From Pseudoduganella plicata (lineage in GTDB: Bacteria; Pseudomonadota; Gammaproteobacteria; Burkholderiales; Burkholderiaceae_D): a stretch of DNA of 64,000 bases. A program made the position numbers and the translations under genes. Positions 8,783 to 17,296 of this stretch are shown here, piece by piece (the first letter of the stretch is position 1; each line of letters opens with the position of its first letter). Below the pieces are notes generated by a model. It was not told the origin of the DNA, did not search any database, and worked only from the letters and a program-made list of their open reading frames with translations. The stretch covers positions 5,580,001 to 5,644,000 of the forward strand of contig NZ_CP038026.1 of NCBI RefSeq assembly GCF_004421005.1. Reading direction: 5' to 3'.

Positions 8783-9343
8783 TCACTTTCGCGTGTGGTG
8801 CCGGCGGGCACCCCAGGCCGTCACCAGCAGGCCCACGCCCAGCATGGCCCATGTGCCCGGCTCGGGGCTGGGGGAGTTGATCGAAAAGCCGGTCTGCGGC
8901 GTCCACAGGTAGGCCTGGCTTTCGTCGTGGCCCGGCCGGTAGCTGTACTGGTATTCGCCGTCGCCGGAGATGAAGTAGTGCCCCGCGCCGACCCAGCCCT
9001 CCGGGTCGCGGCCGGACTCGCCGGCGGCAAACGACAGGCCGGCCGATACGGAGTAGCTGAAGAGCTCCGCGCCGCAGCTGTAGTATTCGTTACTGTCCGC
9101 TTCGCATGCCACGAAATCCTTGCCGTTCAGGATAAGCGACGTGATTTCGGCCCGTTCGACGATACCGTTTCGATCGTTGTCGTAGCCAGTGAAACTGCCC
9201 AGCATTTCGCGGTCGGGCAGGAAGGTGTTGTCCGTGGTGTCGAGAAAGCCGGTGTAGGTGAAGGTCCAGGTTTCACCGGCACCGGCGGCGTGGCAGGTGC
9301 CCGCCAGCACGGCGGCACAGAACAGATGTCGGAACATGGCCAC
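8783..9343 (-). CDS. PEP-CTERM sorting-domain protein
   Basis: 186 residues with an N-terminal signal peptide (FRHLFCAAVLAGTCHAAGAG), a beta-rich body (WTFTYTGFLDTTDNTFLP) and the tripartite C-terminal tag: SPEPGTW, a hydrophobic helix (AMLGVGLLVTAWG) and a basic tail (ARRHHTRK). Proteins with this tag are processed by exosortase and tend to be exported in exopolysaccharide-producing Gram-negatives; no exosortase lies in this window. A second Met two codons in (MFRHLF) could be the true start. The body has no recognised function. Confidence 0.85.
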   Translation of the reverse strand: MAMFRHLFCAAVLAGTCHAAGAGETWTFTYTGFLDTTDNTFLPDREMLGSFTGYDNDRNGIVERAEITSLILNGKDFVACEADSNEYYSCGAELFSYSVSAGLSFAAGESGRDPEGWVGAGHYFISGDGEYQYSYRPGHDESQAYLWTPQTGFSINSPSPEPGTWAMLGVGLLVTAWGARRHHTRK

Positions 9344-9434
9344 CTCGCGAATACGTTGGAATGTCAGATGCTAGCAGACTGCAAGCGGTCCAAGGCAGCC
9401 TCGGGTGGAGTTATATGCGCCGGCGCAACGCCCG

Positions 9435-10799
9435 TCAGGACGGCGCGCCCTTCATGCTCAGCAGGATGGGGAAATGCTCGGTGACCAGCGCGGCGAGCGT
9501 TTCGCCCAGCAGCATGCCGGCCAGGCCGAGGATGGCGATGACGCTCATGGCGACGGCAATGGCCGTGACGAAGCGCCGGTTCGGCACCCGCAGCACGAAC
9601 GGGAGGTTGATGGCAACGCTGGACAGCGACGCGACGATGGCTCCGGTAGCGGCCGCGTCCAGGGTCAGCTTGCCGTCCGCGGCAAGGCTGGCCGCCGCCG
9701 CGACGGCGCTGGCGCTGGAGACGGTGCCGCCTATGAGGCTGACGAGATAGAACCCCACATTGCCGAAGTATTTCTGCGTCAGTACCCCGGCGACGTGCAG
9801 CAGCAGGAAGACCAGTCCGTACTTCAGCGCGCTCCACAGCGAGAACGGCAGCACGATCTGGTCGGACGGCGCATCGTGTTCGACGATGCCGGTGGCCGCA
9901 GGCGTGCGCGGATGGAACACGAAGAAGGCACTCGCGCCCAGCATGGCCACGTAGGCGCCGGCACCTGCCACCGCCACTCCGGGCGCCAGCAGTGCCAGGA
10001 TCACGGCGTTACGCGTCACCATGGCGGACGTGGCCAGCAGGATCCCACGGTAGGCTGCGGCCGCGACGGCGCTGTTCGCATGCGGCCCGACGCGCGATGC
10101 CAGTTCGTTGACGGTGACGCTGCTGTTGACGAGACCGCCGAGGAAGCCGGCAATGGCCACGCCGCGCGTGCCGAATGCCTTCCACAGGACGTAGTTGACG
10201 AAGCCGATGCCGGCGATCAGGATCACCGTGGCCCATGCGGCCCGCGGCTCGATCAGACCCATCGGCCCGATGCTGCCGACGGGCAAGGCCGGATAGATGA
10301 CGATACCAAGGATGGCCAGCAGCAGCGCGGAACGCAGTTCCCCTTCCGTCAGGCCGATGGAGAAGCCCTGAAGGATGTCTTTCCACGCCAGCAGCGCCGT
10401 GGAGCAGACCATGATGGCGGCCGGCGTCAGCGTGTGGCCCTTGCCGCACAGGATCCCGGCCACGCACGTGACCAGCATCGCGGCCGACGTCGTCAGCTCG
10501 GTGCCGGCGTGCGTGCGCATGTCCTGGATGTTGAGGAAGACGGTCAGCAGGCCCGTCAGGCATAGCACAATATAGGCGTAGGTGTCGCCCAGCGACGCCC
10601 CGACGGCGCCCAGCACCGCGATAAAGCCGAACGTGCGCAAGCCTGCTTCCTTCTTGCGGCGCTCGCGCTCGAGCCCGATCAACAGGCCAAGCGCCAGCGC
10701 CAGCGCGAAACGCGTCAGCATCTCCAGATAGGGCCACTCGGTGACGGCACCCTGGACGGGGATGCCGATGGCCGGGACGGTTGTGCTCAGCAGGCTCAT
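9435..10799 (-). CDS. MgtC/SapB-domain and DUF4010 membrane protein
   Basis: 454 residues, almost entirely hydrophobic, with about a dozen membrane helices. The N-terminal third is MgtC-like (ALALGLLIGLERERRKKEAG, then FGFIAVLGAVGASLGD). The rest matches the DUF4010 layout (GFLGGLVNSSVTVNELA and the later GGTVSSASAVAAAASLA). MgtC proteins are linked to survival at low magnesium and to membrane ATPase control; the role of the fused form is unknown. It stands alone on the minus strand, divergent from the glutamine-rich protein gene. Confidence 0.85.
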   Translation of the reverse strand: MSLLSTTVPAIGIPVQGAVTEWPYLEMLTRFALALALGLLIGLERERRKKEAGLRTFGFIAVLGAVGASLGDTYAYIVLCLTGLLTVFLNIQDMRTHAGTELTTSAAMLVTCVAGILCGKGHTLTPAAIMVCSTALLAWKDILQGFSIGLTEGELRSALLLAILGIVIYPALPVGSIGPMGLIEPRAAWATVILIAGIGFVNYVLWKAFGTRGVAIAGFLGGLVNSSVTVNELASRVGPHANSAVAAAAYRGILLATSAMVTRNAVILALLAPGVAVAGAGAYVAMLGASAFFVFHPRTPAATGIVEHDAPSDQIVLPFSLWSALKYGLVFLLLHVAGVLTQKYFGNVGFYLVSLIGGTVSSASAVAAAASLAADGKLTLDAAATGAIVASLSSVAINLPFVLRVPNRRFVTAIAVAMSVIAILGLAGMLLGETLAALVTEHFPILLSMKGAPS

Positions 10800-10927
10800 G
10801 GCCTACTGTACTCCCGTTCGCGCGGTGGCGGCCACACGTACGGATGACCATTTTGCAGCGCGGCAACGTGGTGCGGCACATCGCATCGTTCGGCTAAGAT
10901 GATCGTTCATAAAGCAAAGGAGGCATC

Positions 10928-11587
10928 ATGCAGAACGACGATCAGAACCGACCGGGCCAGCCGCCGATCCACACGCACCTGCCCGATTCCATCCCGCCGG
11001 AAGACGCGAAAAAAATCGTCGGCGCGGCCGTACCGCACGGCGCCGACTACAATTCGCCGCCACCCGAAGGCGCCGGCAAGTCGATGGGGAGTGGCCTGGA
11101 CGATGTGGGCGGCCCGACCATGGGCGCAGCGCCCGGCAATGAAGGCAGGGAACACGCCGCTACCGTACGCGACCGCGACAGCCGCGCCGATGACCAGCAC
11201 ATGGGTAACCGGCAGGGCAATCCACAGGAGCAGCAGCAGCAACAGCAACAACAGCAACAGCAACAGCCGCCGCAGGGCGGTCAGGACGATTCCCGGCAGA
11301 GTGGTAGCGGCCAGGGAAACCAGGGCGGGCAGTCGGGTTCGGCGCAGGGTGGCGCCGTCGACAGCGCACAACGCGACGACAGCAACCGTTCGGAAGGGCT
11401 GCTGCCTGGCCAGGACGAGGAAGATGGCCGCTACGAAGTGGCGGAAGAAGTCAGCCTGGACCAGCAGTCCAATCAGGCCCGCAACGTGGGCAGCATGCAG
11501 GAGGCTGCGAAGGGGCCGCAGGGAGACAAGCTGCAGGAAGCCGTCGCGAGTTCGCTGGGCAAGACTGGCGACAGCAAGCAGGGCTGA
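10928..11587 (+). CDS. Glutamine-rich disordered hypothetical protein
   Basis: 219 residues, very hydrophilic, no signal peptide or helix-rich domain. A near-pure poly-Gln tract sits around residues 99-112 (QEQQQQQQQQQQQQPP), encoded by mixed CAG/CAA codons, flanked by Gly/Ser/Gln/Asp-rich sequence. The N-terminal ~45 residues (PPIHTHLPDSIPPEDAKKIV) and the C-terminus (RNVGSMQEAAKGPQGDKLQ) look more conserved in style. A good ribosome-binding site (AAAGGAGGCATC) precedes the ATG, which supports expression. No function can be assigned. Confidence 0.7.
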   Translation: MQNDDQNRPGQPPIHTHLPDSIPPEDAKKIVGAAVPHGADYNSPPPEGAGKSMGSGLDDVGGPTMGAAPGNEGREHAATVRDRDSRADDQHMGNRQGNPQEQQQQQQQQQQQQPPQGGQDDSRQSGSGQGNQGGQSGSAQGGAVDSAQRDDSNRSEGLLPGQDEEDGRYEVAEEVSLDQQSNQARNVGSMQEAAKGPQGDKLQEAVASSLGKTGDSKQG

Positions 11588-12081
11588 AGAGGGAGGCGCC
11601 GCAGGCGCGGCGCCGGCCTTCACGTGCACCACGCGGCACAGCCGACGTGTGCACCGCCGGGACCCGTACTTCCACGTCGGTCTCCGGCGCGGCCTGACAC
11701 GCGCGTCATGCCAGTCCGTATCGGGACATCGCATTCACGCGCTCTGCCGCGTGCGGCCTGCGTTGGTGCAGGTTCGCTTGAAGCCATTCAGCGCTGCAAC
11801 GCAAAGTCGACGATTCAAGGTAAATACATGCAGCATGGCGCTTCGTGAGCCGTGCGCGTTCGTCGGCCGTGCGCCGTGGAAAGCGCCTGCGCTTACGCTC
11901 ATGCCGCCCACACTCGTGGACGCAGGCGCCCTCACCGGAAACTTCTTGAACCCGGCAACCCGACGCCGGTCCAGGTAACTGCGTGCAACGTAGCGCGATC
12001 GCCTGGCGTGCCCTGTCGGCAGCCCCCATCGCCGGCGCCGGCGCCGCGACATCGATGCGCGCGGACGCTCGTCTCAGGCGC
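11588..12081. other. Intergenic stretch, no supported gene
   Basis: About 490 bp between the convergent glutamine-rich protein gene and the CDF transporter gene. Open frames here are arginine/serine-rich shadows without ribosome-binding sites. No clear terminator, repeat or operator was seen. Confidence 0.5.
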
Positions 12082-13239
12082 TCACTTCAACACCGACCGC
12101 AACGCCGAGGATTCAAAGTACACGTGCTTCACGGCCGGATGCTCGGCGGCGATGGCTGTTTCGAGCCGCGCGATCGCATGTTCGACCTCGTCGATACGCA
12201 TGCCGCGGCGGAACTGTACCGAGGCGGCCAGCAGAACGTCGTCCGGCCCCAGCTGCATGGTGCGCAGGCTGCCGACGCTGTCGAGCGCTGTTTCGCGTCC
12301 GAACAGCGCGTGCAACGCCGCAAGCTGTTCCTTGTCGATGCTTTCGCCGACCAGCAGTCCACCCGTTTCGCGCGCCAGCGTGAACGCGGCACCCACAAGC
12401 AGGAGGCCGATCAGAATCGACGCGATCGGGTCGAAATACGGATTGTCGAACAACTGGCCCAGGGCGATCCCGGTCGCGGCAATCACGATGCCCAGCAGCG
12501 CGGCGGAGTCTTCGATCAATACGGTGAATACGGACGCATCCTTGCTGGCCCGTACTGCCTGCCACAGGCTGACGCCCGGCTTGCGCAAGGTATTGAGCGC
12601 CTTGCGGGAAACGTTCCAGCTGTATCCCTCAAACAGCGCAGCCGCGGCCAGGACAACATAGTTCCACAGCGGATCCTGCAGCGGCGGCGGCGCCTTCAGC
12701 GCGGCGACGCCGTGGTAGATGGACAGGCCGCCGCCCAGCGAGAAGACGGACAGCGCCACGATCAGCGCCCAGAAGTACAGCGACTTGCCATAGCCGAACG
12801 GATGGTGCCGGTCGGCCGGGCGGGCACTCTGCCGCTCGCCCAGCAACAACAGGAATTCATTACCCGTGTCGACAGCCGAGTGGATTCCTTCCGCCACCAT
12901 CGCCGCGCTACCCGTGATGGCCGCAACAGCGAACTTCGCCGCCGCGATGCCGAGGTTGGCGACGATCGCCGCATAGATGACTTTCTGGGAGCCGCTGCGT
13001 TGCGCTTGTCCGGCGTTTGCATCCTCGCTGGCTCTGCGCGAAGGTGTCCCGGTTGCCGGCCGAGTCACCGCCGCGCCGGCAGCCGCTGGGGATGACGCGA
13101 TGCTGTCGGCCTGCGAATGGGCTGTCGTTGCGCCCGCGCCGGGGAGCCGCGTCGCGGTTGGATCGGTGTCGGGCTGCGCCGGGTCTGTCGGCAGGTTCGG
13201 GCGCGGTGAGTGTTGGGGATTCGTCGTTCCGTCTTGCAT
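12082..13239 (-). CDS. Cation diffusion facilitator (CDF) family metal transporter
   Basis: 385 residues. The first ~75 are Pro/Ala/Thr-rich and probably disordered. The membrane domain starts at QKVIYAAIVANLGIAAAKFA, with the helix-2 metal motif in EGIHSAVDTGNEFLLLLG and the helix-5 site in VLIEDSAALLGIVIA. A cytoplasmic C-terminal domain follows (LGPDDVLLAASVQFRRGM), ending AVKHVYFESSALRSVLK. CDF proteins export divalent metals such as zinc, iron or manganese by proton exchange; the specificity cannot be read here. The start at MQDGTTNPQ was chosen because GGAG lies just upstream and the longer frame is arginine-rich. The long N-terminal extension is unusual. Confidence 0.88.
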   Translation of the reverse strand: MQDGTTNPQHSPRPNLPTDPAQPDTDPTATRLPGAGATTAHSQADSIASSPAAAGAAVTRPATGTPSRRASEDANAGQAQRSGSQKVIYAAIVANLGIAAAKFAVAAITGSAAMVAEGIHSAVDTGNEFLLLLGERQSARPADRHHPFGYGKSLYFWALIVALSVFSLGGGLSIYHGVAALKAPPPLQDPLWNYVVLAAAALFEGYSWNVSRKALNTLRKPGVSLWQAVRASKDASVFTVLIEDSAALLGIVIAATGIALGQLFDNPYFDPIASILIGLLLVGAAFTLARETGGLLVGESIDKEQLAALHALFGRETALDSVGSLRTMQLGPDDVLLAASVQFRRGMRIDEVEHAIARLETAIAAEHPAVKHVYFESSALRSVLK

Positions 13240-13778
13240 AGAAGGGCTCCTGATCAGTGCGCTCAGTTTGGCCCGCATGACGCGAATCGTCTGTACGGAT
13301 ACGCACCTGACGCTTGTGTTCGATGCGTATCGCGTTCCGGGTCGGTCGCCCATGTCGCTCAGTTCGGGTGGGGAGCCCCTGGGGCGAATATCAGCAGAGG
13401 CTAAGCAGAGGCAGGGGACCGGGGCGCAGGCCTCCCGGCACTGGATAAGCAAAGCCGCTTGCCCGCACAACGGCTGGGGCGCGCATGCCATCGCTCCTTC
13501 CTGAACTCGCTGTTCGTGGGTTACAGGCGGGGCCGGCTACGGCTCGCATTGTCACATTGCGCATCGATATCAGCCCCGGATGCCGAACGACCGGTACGCC
13601 CGGCGCAGCAAGTGAACCCGGTACGGACGCGGATCGGGTCCAAAAGATGCCGGGCGGCATGTTTCGTTGGCACTCTTATGCTGTGTCAATGGCAATGCAG
13701 GCCGGACATCCGTTCTCCTGCCTATACTGATGGGCATTACGTGGCGTATCCGCGACACGAATCTACCGGAGACCTGTC
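13240..13778. other. Intergenic stretch, probable promoter near 13720
   Basis: About 540 bp between the CDF gene (minus) and a plus-strand hypothetical gene. No ORF here looks real. CCTATACTGATG near 13722-13733 contains a TATACT hexamer that could be the -10 of the downstream gene. Confidence 0.4.
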
Positions 13779-14369
13779 ATGCGCCAGGACCCATTGTTAT
13801 CGAACATCGGCGGCATACTGCAAACATGCCGCAGGATGGAAACGCGCATGCGCAAGGCCGGATTGCCGGGCATTCTTGCCCGGCTGCCTGTCTGGGTATT
13901 GTGCTTGTACTACTGTTTCATGATGCATGGTAAGACAATCCGGATCGACCGGGTTGCCGAACGCATCGAGCACTGGCTGGAGACCGTCACCGCGCTGTCG
14001 CACAACGCGACTGGGCGCACGGAACTGATCGACACGGACCGCAGCATGCGCAACGACATCGAATCGACGAAGCGGACCTTGCTGACGCTGCGCGAACTGT
14101 GCGTTGACGTGGCATCGATGTTCCACAGCATCGGCTTCACATCCCGCATGCTGGAGCAAACGCAGCGCGCATTCCTGGACGCCGTGGACGATGCCTGCAT
14201 TACGGCCAGCACGCTGCAGCGCGCGCTGGAGGGCCACGACAACCGGGCCATTGAACTGCTGCGACGGCTCGACGCCTGCGAGCACGCTGTACCGCCAGCG
14301 CCGCAGCCAGGCGAAAGCGAGCGGCCATCCGTTACCAACGTTGGCACCCGCCCGGAATTGCAGGTCTGA
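13779..14369 (+). CDS. Hypothetical helical protein
   Basis: 196 residues; family not recognised. After a basic N-terminus there is a short hydrophobic segment (ILARLPVWVLCLYYCFMMHG, about residues 32-51), then a long, mostly alpha-helical region (RIDRVAERIEHWLETVTALS, ALEGHDNRAIELLRRLDACE) that could form a helical bundle. ACCGGAGACCTGTC before the ATG is a fair ribosome-binding site. The tail is Pro/Glu/Ser-rich. An alternative start at MHGKTIRIDRVAER would drop the hydrophobic segment. Confidence 0.5.
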   Translation: MRQDPLLSNIGGILQTCRRMETRMRKAGLPGILARLPVWVLCLYYCFMMHGKTIRIDRVAERIEHWLETVTALSHNATGRTELIDTDRSMRNDIESTKRTLLTLRELCVDVASMFHSIGFTSRMLEQTQRAFLDAVDDACITASTLQRALEGHDNRAIELLRRLDACEHAVPPAPQPGESERPSVTNVGTRPELQV

Positions 14370-15062
14370 TGCCGGCACTGACCGGCGAATGGCTGCCGCG
14401 AACTGAACTGTACGAAAGCGCCGTGCGGGGGCGGCTGCTGGAGCAGCGGCCGTGAACGCGCCGGCAGCCGGGCAGTGTTGAGGCGCAACGATGAGCGGCT
14501 CGCAGTTGGCGGTTACCGGTCAGCGATAGCGGCTGGCGGTCAGCGGTCGGCAAGCGTTGCCGGCGGTCAGCGGTCGGCAAGAGTTGCCGGCGGTCAGCAG
14601 CGGGCCGTCAGTGTCATCGAAGAGCAGGGCACCGGGACGAACCGCATCCGGGCACAAAGCCTCCCGGCATAAAGCGACGCACAGACCGATACCGCAGCGG
14701 CGCCACGCCAACGATTCCCGGTCACTCGCCGCAGCGGAAAAAAGCGGTCAGCAAGTGTGACCGCCCACAACTATTCATAAGCCATCACGTCCCGACGCGG
14801 CTCCGGCATCCTGCCGGTCCTCTACCACCGCGCTTGTTCAGCGGAAGAGGAGCTTGCACCGCAAACCTTCGGTGGCAGAAAGCGGGGTGAAGAGGGCTGC
14901 GAAGAAGCCCACCGCTGTCGTGCTGCCGACGGTCCGGCAGGAGACAAGCCTGCCGCGTCTGCCGTGATCGTTCAACGTTCTGCCAGCCGGCCAAAACTAA
15001 GCTCAGCTGAACCGCTGGCGAACGCCAATGTTGGGTTGACTGTGCGAAACTGCACAGATGGA
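14370..15062. other. Gene-poor stretch with short repeats and one operator-like palindrome
   Basis: About 690 bp without a supported gene. It contains a 27-bp tandem repeat at 14535-14605 and, near its right end, a CRP/FNR-like palindrome at 15041-15056. Frames in this stretch have shadow-type composition. Confidence 0.5.
14535..14605. repeat. 27-bp tandem repeat, about 2.6 copies
   Basis: Units begin at 14535, 14562 and 14589. Each starts GGCGGTCAGC; the first two continue with GGTCGGCAAG and differ by one base. Looser relatives of the unit precede it. No function is evident. Confidence 0.65.
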
Positions 15063-15083
15063 TTAGTGCGCTTTCGACAAGAT
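15041..15083 (+). promoter_or_regulatory. CRP/FNR-like site TGTGCG-AAAC-TGCACA with -10 CAAGAT, no obvious target
   Basis: The palindrome (15041-15056) and a hexamer CAAGAT at 15078-15083 (21-nt gap) reproduce the layout of the regulon sites further right. Transcription to the right would run antisense through the 79-codon gene at 15063-15302. No good sense gene follows until the PAP2 gene at 15665. It may drive an antisense or long-leader RNA, or be a chance match. Confidence 0.35.
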
Positions 15084-15302
15084 CAACAGCCAGCGACCGA
15101 ACAGCAGTACTTCGATATGTCCAGGCTGGACGCCCGTGTCGCATTCGATGATGGGGTTGACGGCATAGAAGCGCTTGCGAAAATCGCGGCAGACCAGCAT
15201 TTCTCGCTTGCCAAAACGGACCAGAAACGACATGGGAGCATATTCGAGGCCAAAGCGGGATTCGAAACGGTTGGAGCCGACGCTGGAGTTGATAGTTGCC
15301 AT
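15063..15302 (-). CDS. Small hypothetical protein, 79 residues
   Basis: Begins MATINSSVGSNRFESRFGLE at the ATG 15300-15302, preceded by AAGGA with a 6-nt spacer. The composition is protein-like and balanced, with a hydrophobic C-terminus (GHIEVLLFGRWLLILSKAH). The family is not recognised. The upstream region (15303-15664) is AT-rich by local standards and carries LexA-like boxes nearly 300 bp away that could serve this gene or the divergent PAP2 operon. Confidence 0.55.
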   Translation of the reverse strand: MATINSSVGSNRFESRFGLEYAPMSFLVRFGKREMLVCRDFRKRFYAVNPIIECDTGVQPGHIEVLLFGRWLLILSKAH

Positions 15303-15664
15303 GACTATTCCTTTAGTTTGGATTGCTGATCTGCTACGTTTTTTATGGACTTCGACGCACAGCGGACGAGGCCCGTTTCCGGACGTTACCGCGCCAGCCT
15401 TCAAAAAGCCGGGAGCTGCCGCAACATCTGTCGCACCGCGCCCGTCCGAGGTTCCGCATCACGGACAGGTCGTTGCAAACTGTTGTTTGGATGCACCATT
15501 TGTTGCTTCCGCTGACAAGCTGCTCGTCACAATGACGATGGTTCGTCGGGCGCTGCATCGAAGTCAGTACTGCACTGGATGAAAGCTTATCACAACTACT
15601 GTATAAAAACACAGCCCTGTATAAAAAATCAGTTTTATTGACTAACCGTTGTAATCCCGCACTG
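15303..15664. other. Divergent promoter region between small protein gene and PAP2 operon
   Basis: About 360 bp; the right third is clearly AT-rich. It contains two tandem LexA-like boxes at 15599-15632 and TATAAA hexamers inside them. No ORF here is convincing. Confidence 0.55.
15599..15632. promoter_or_regulatory. Two tandem LexA-like boxes
   Basis: CTGT-ATAAAAAC-ACAG (15599-15614) fits the beta/gammaproteobacterial LexA consensus CTGT-N8-ACAG exactly. CTGT-ATAAAAAA-TCAG (15617-15632) has one mismatch in the conserved arms. They start 18 bp apart and end 32 bp before the ATG of the PAP2 gene. Both contain TATAAA, so a bound repressor would cover a possible -10. SOS control is inferred, not shown. 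Confidence 0.55.
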
Positions 15665-16384
15665 ATGATAATTAGACAAGCTTACAGCAAACTGATGCGC
15701 TTTGTCGCTTCCCGGATGAGCCCCGGCAGCGAGCTCGGATTGCACCTGACGGCAGGCGTGCTGACCCTCGTGGCCGCCGTGTCCGTCTTTGCCGAGATCG
15801 CCGAGGCGGTAGGCGAAGGCGACGATATCGCCCGCTACGACGAGCACGTCTCGCAGTGGTTCTATCAGCACGCATTCGAACCTCTGACGACCGTCATGTT
15901 CGCCATCACGCACCTGCACGGCATCCCGGCGATGTGCGTGCTGTCGGCCTTGCTCGGGTGGTGGTTCTGGCACAAGCGGGCGCCGTACTGGCTGCTGGCG
16001 ACGGCGATTTCCGTGCCGGGCGGCATGCTGCTGAACGTCCTGCTGAAGCATGTCTACCAGCGGGCGCGCCCGGCGTTCGACGAGCCCTTCGTCACGCTGG
16101 CAACCTACAGTTTCCCCAGCGGCCACACGGCGGCCGCGACACTGTTCTACGGCCTGCTGGCCAGCTACGTCATCACGACCAATCCGCGCTGGCGCATGCG
16201 CTGCGCGGCGCTGGTCGGCGCCGTCTGCATGGTGGCGCTGGTGGCGCTGAGCCGCGTCTATCTGGGCGCGCACTTCGTCAGCGACGTGCTCGCCGCGATG
16301 GTCGAAAGCCTGGCGTGGCTGGCTGTCTGCATTACGTCGGTGTCGACGTTGCGCCGGCGCCGCGCGGCGCGCAAGGATCAATGA
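15665..16384 (+). CDS. PAP2-superfamily membrane phosphatase
   Basis: 239 residues, several membrane helices. The three phosphatase motifs are present: KHVYQRARP, the SFPSGHTAA loop, and SRVYLGAHFVSDVLAA. Such enzymes remove phosphate from lipids such as phosphatidic acid or undecaprenyl pyrophosphate at the membrane. The start is the ATG at 15665; the longer frame would need a TTG. Its stop overlaps the start of the lipid kinase gene (ATGA at 16381-16384), so phosphatase and kinase are translationally coupled. Confidence 0.9.
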   Translation: MIIRQAYSKLMRFVASRMSPGSELGLHLTAGVLTLVAAVSVFAEIAEAVGEGDDIARYDEHVSQWFYQHAFEPLTTVMFAITHLHGIPAMCVLSALLGWWFWHKRAPYWLLATAISVPGGMLLNVLLKHVYQRARPAFDEPFVTLATYSFPSGHTAAATLFYGLLASYVITTNPRWRMRCAALVGAVCMVALVALSRVYLGAHFVSDVLAAMVESLAWLAVCITSVSTLRRRRAARKDQ

Positions 16385-17274
16385 TGCGGGAGGTCGTTGT
16401 CATCATCAACGCGGGCGCCGGCACGGGCTACGACCGCGACTGGGCGGACGGACTGCGCGACAAGTTTGCCGCCCACGGCCTGTCCGCCGACATTACCCTG
16501 GCCGCAAGCGGCGAGGAAATGATCGCGACGGCCGAAGCGGCTGTCGCGCGCGGCGTCGGCATCGTGGCGGCCGGCGGCGGCGACGGCACCGTCAATGCCG
16601 TCGCGTCGGTGCTGGTGGGCAGTCCGGTTGCGTTTGCCGTGCTGCCGCTGGGCACGCTGAATCACTTTGCCAAGGATCTGGGCATTCCGCTCGCGCTGGA
16701 GGCGGCCATCGCCAATATTGCCGAAGGCACGCGGCGCCAGGTTGACGTGGGCGACGTCAACGGCCGCATCTTCCTGAACAATTCCAGCCTCGGCCTGTAT
16801 CCGGACATCGTGCGCGACCGGGAGAAGCAGCAGCGCCGGCTGGGGCGCGGCAAGTGGCTGGCGTTCTGCTGGGCCAGCCTGGCAGCGCTGCGGCGCTACC
16901 CGTTTCTCAGCATCCGCCTGCGGGTGGGCGACGCGGAACATGCACGCCGTACCCCATTTGTCTTCATCGGCAATAATGAGTACCTGATGCAGGGCCTGAA
17001 CATCGGTGAGCGCGCAACACTCGACGCTGGCCAGCTGAGCCTGTACGTGGCGCAGCGCCCGAGCCGCCTTGGCCTGGTGCGCTTCGCCTGGCACGCCCTG
17101 CTGGGCCGGCTGGGAAGCTCGCGCGATTTCGACGTGCTGCTGGCCCGCGATTTCACGATCGATACACGCCGCAAGCTGATCCGGGTCGCCACCGACGGCG
17201 AGGTGACGCTGATGGCGCCGCCGCTGCAGTACCGCTCGCGTCCCGGCGCGCTGACGGTCATCGTACCGCGCTGA
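16381..17274 (+). CDS. Diacylglycerol/sphingosine kinase-family lipid kinase
   Basis: 297 residues. The N-terminal catalytic domain has the nucleotide-binding GIVAAGGGDGTVNAVASVL and AVLPLGTLNHFAKDLGIP; the C-terminal beta-domain (FLNNSSLGLYPDIVRDREKQ, IGNNEYLMQGLNIGERATLD) is typical of DAGK-family soluble kinases. It probably phosphorylates a membrane lipid alcohol, the reverse of the PAP2 enzyme encoded just before it. Starts inside the preceding stop codon; the metallophosphoesterase gene follows after 22 bp. Confidence 0.88.
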   Translation: MMREVVVIINAGAGTGYDRDWADGLRDKFAAHGLSADITLAASGEEMIATAEAAVARGVGIVAAGGGDGTVNAVASVLVGSPVAFAVLPLGTLNHFAKDLGIPLALEAAIANIAEGTRRQVDVGDVNGRIFLNNSSLGLYPDIVRDREKQQRRLGRGKWLAFCWASLAALRRYPFLSIRLRVGDAEHARRTPFVFIGNNEYLMQGLNIGERATLDAGQLSLYVAQRPSRLGLVRFAWHALLGRLGSSRDFDVLLARDFTIDTRRKLIRVATDGEVTLMAPPLQYRSRPGALTVIVPR

Positions 17275-17296
17275 CAGAAGAAGGGATAACAGAACC

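Noticed and set aside
9414..9429. TATGCG-CCGG-CGCAAC resembles the regulon palindrome upstream of the PEP-CTERM gene
   Set aside because: Outer bases do not match and no A2/T6 hexamer lies 21-22 nt away on the gene side.
11624..12052. Several open frames between the glutamine-rich and CDF genes
   Set aside because: All are Arg/Ala-rich, lack ribosome-binding sites and match no known domain.
13314..13330. TGTTCG-ATG-CGTATC as a regulon site
   Set aside because: Spacer is 3 nt instead of 4 and no gene starts at a suitable distance.
14785..15144. Minus-strand 119-codon frame
   Set aside because: Arg/Ser/Leu-rich shadow composition, no ribosome-binding site, and it overlaps the better-supported 79-codon gene and a palindrome.
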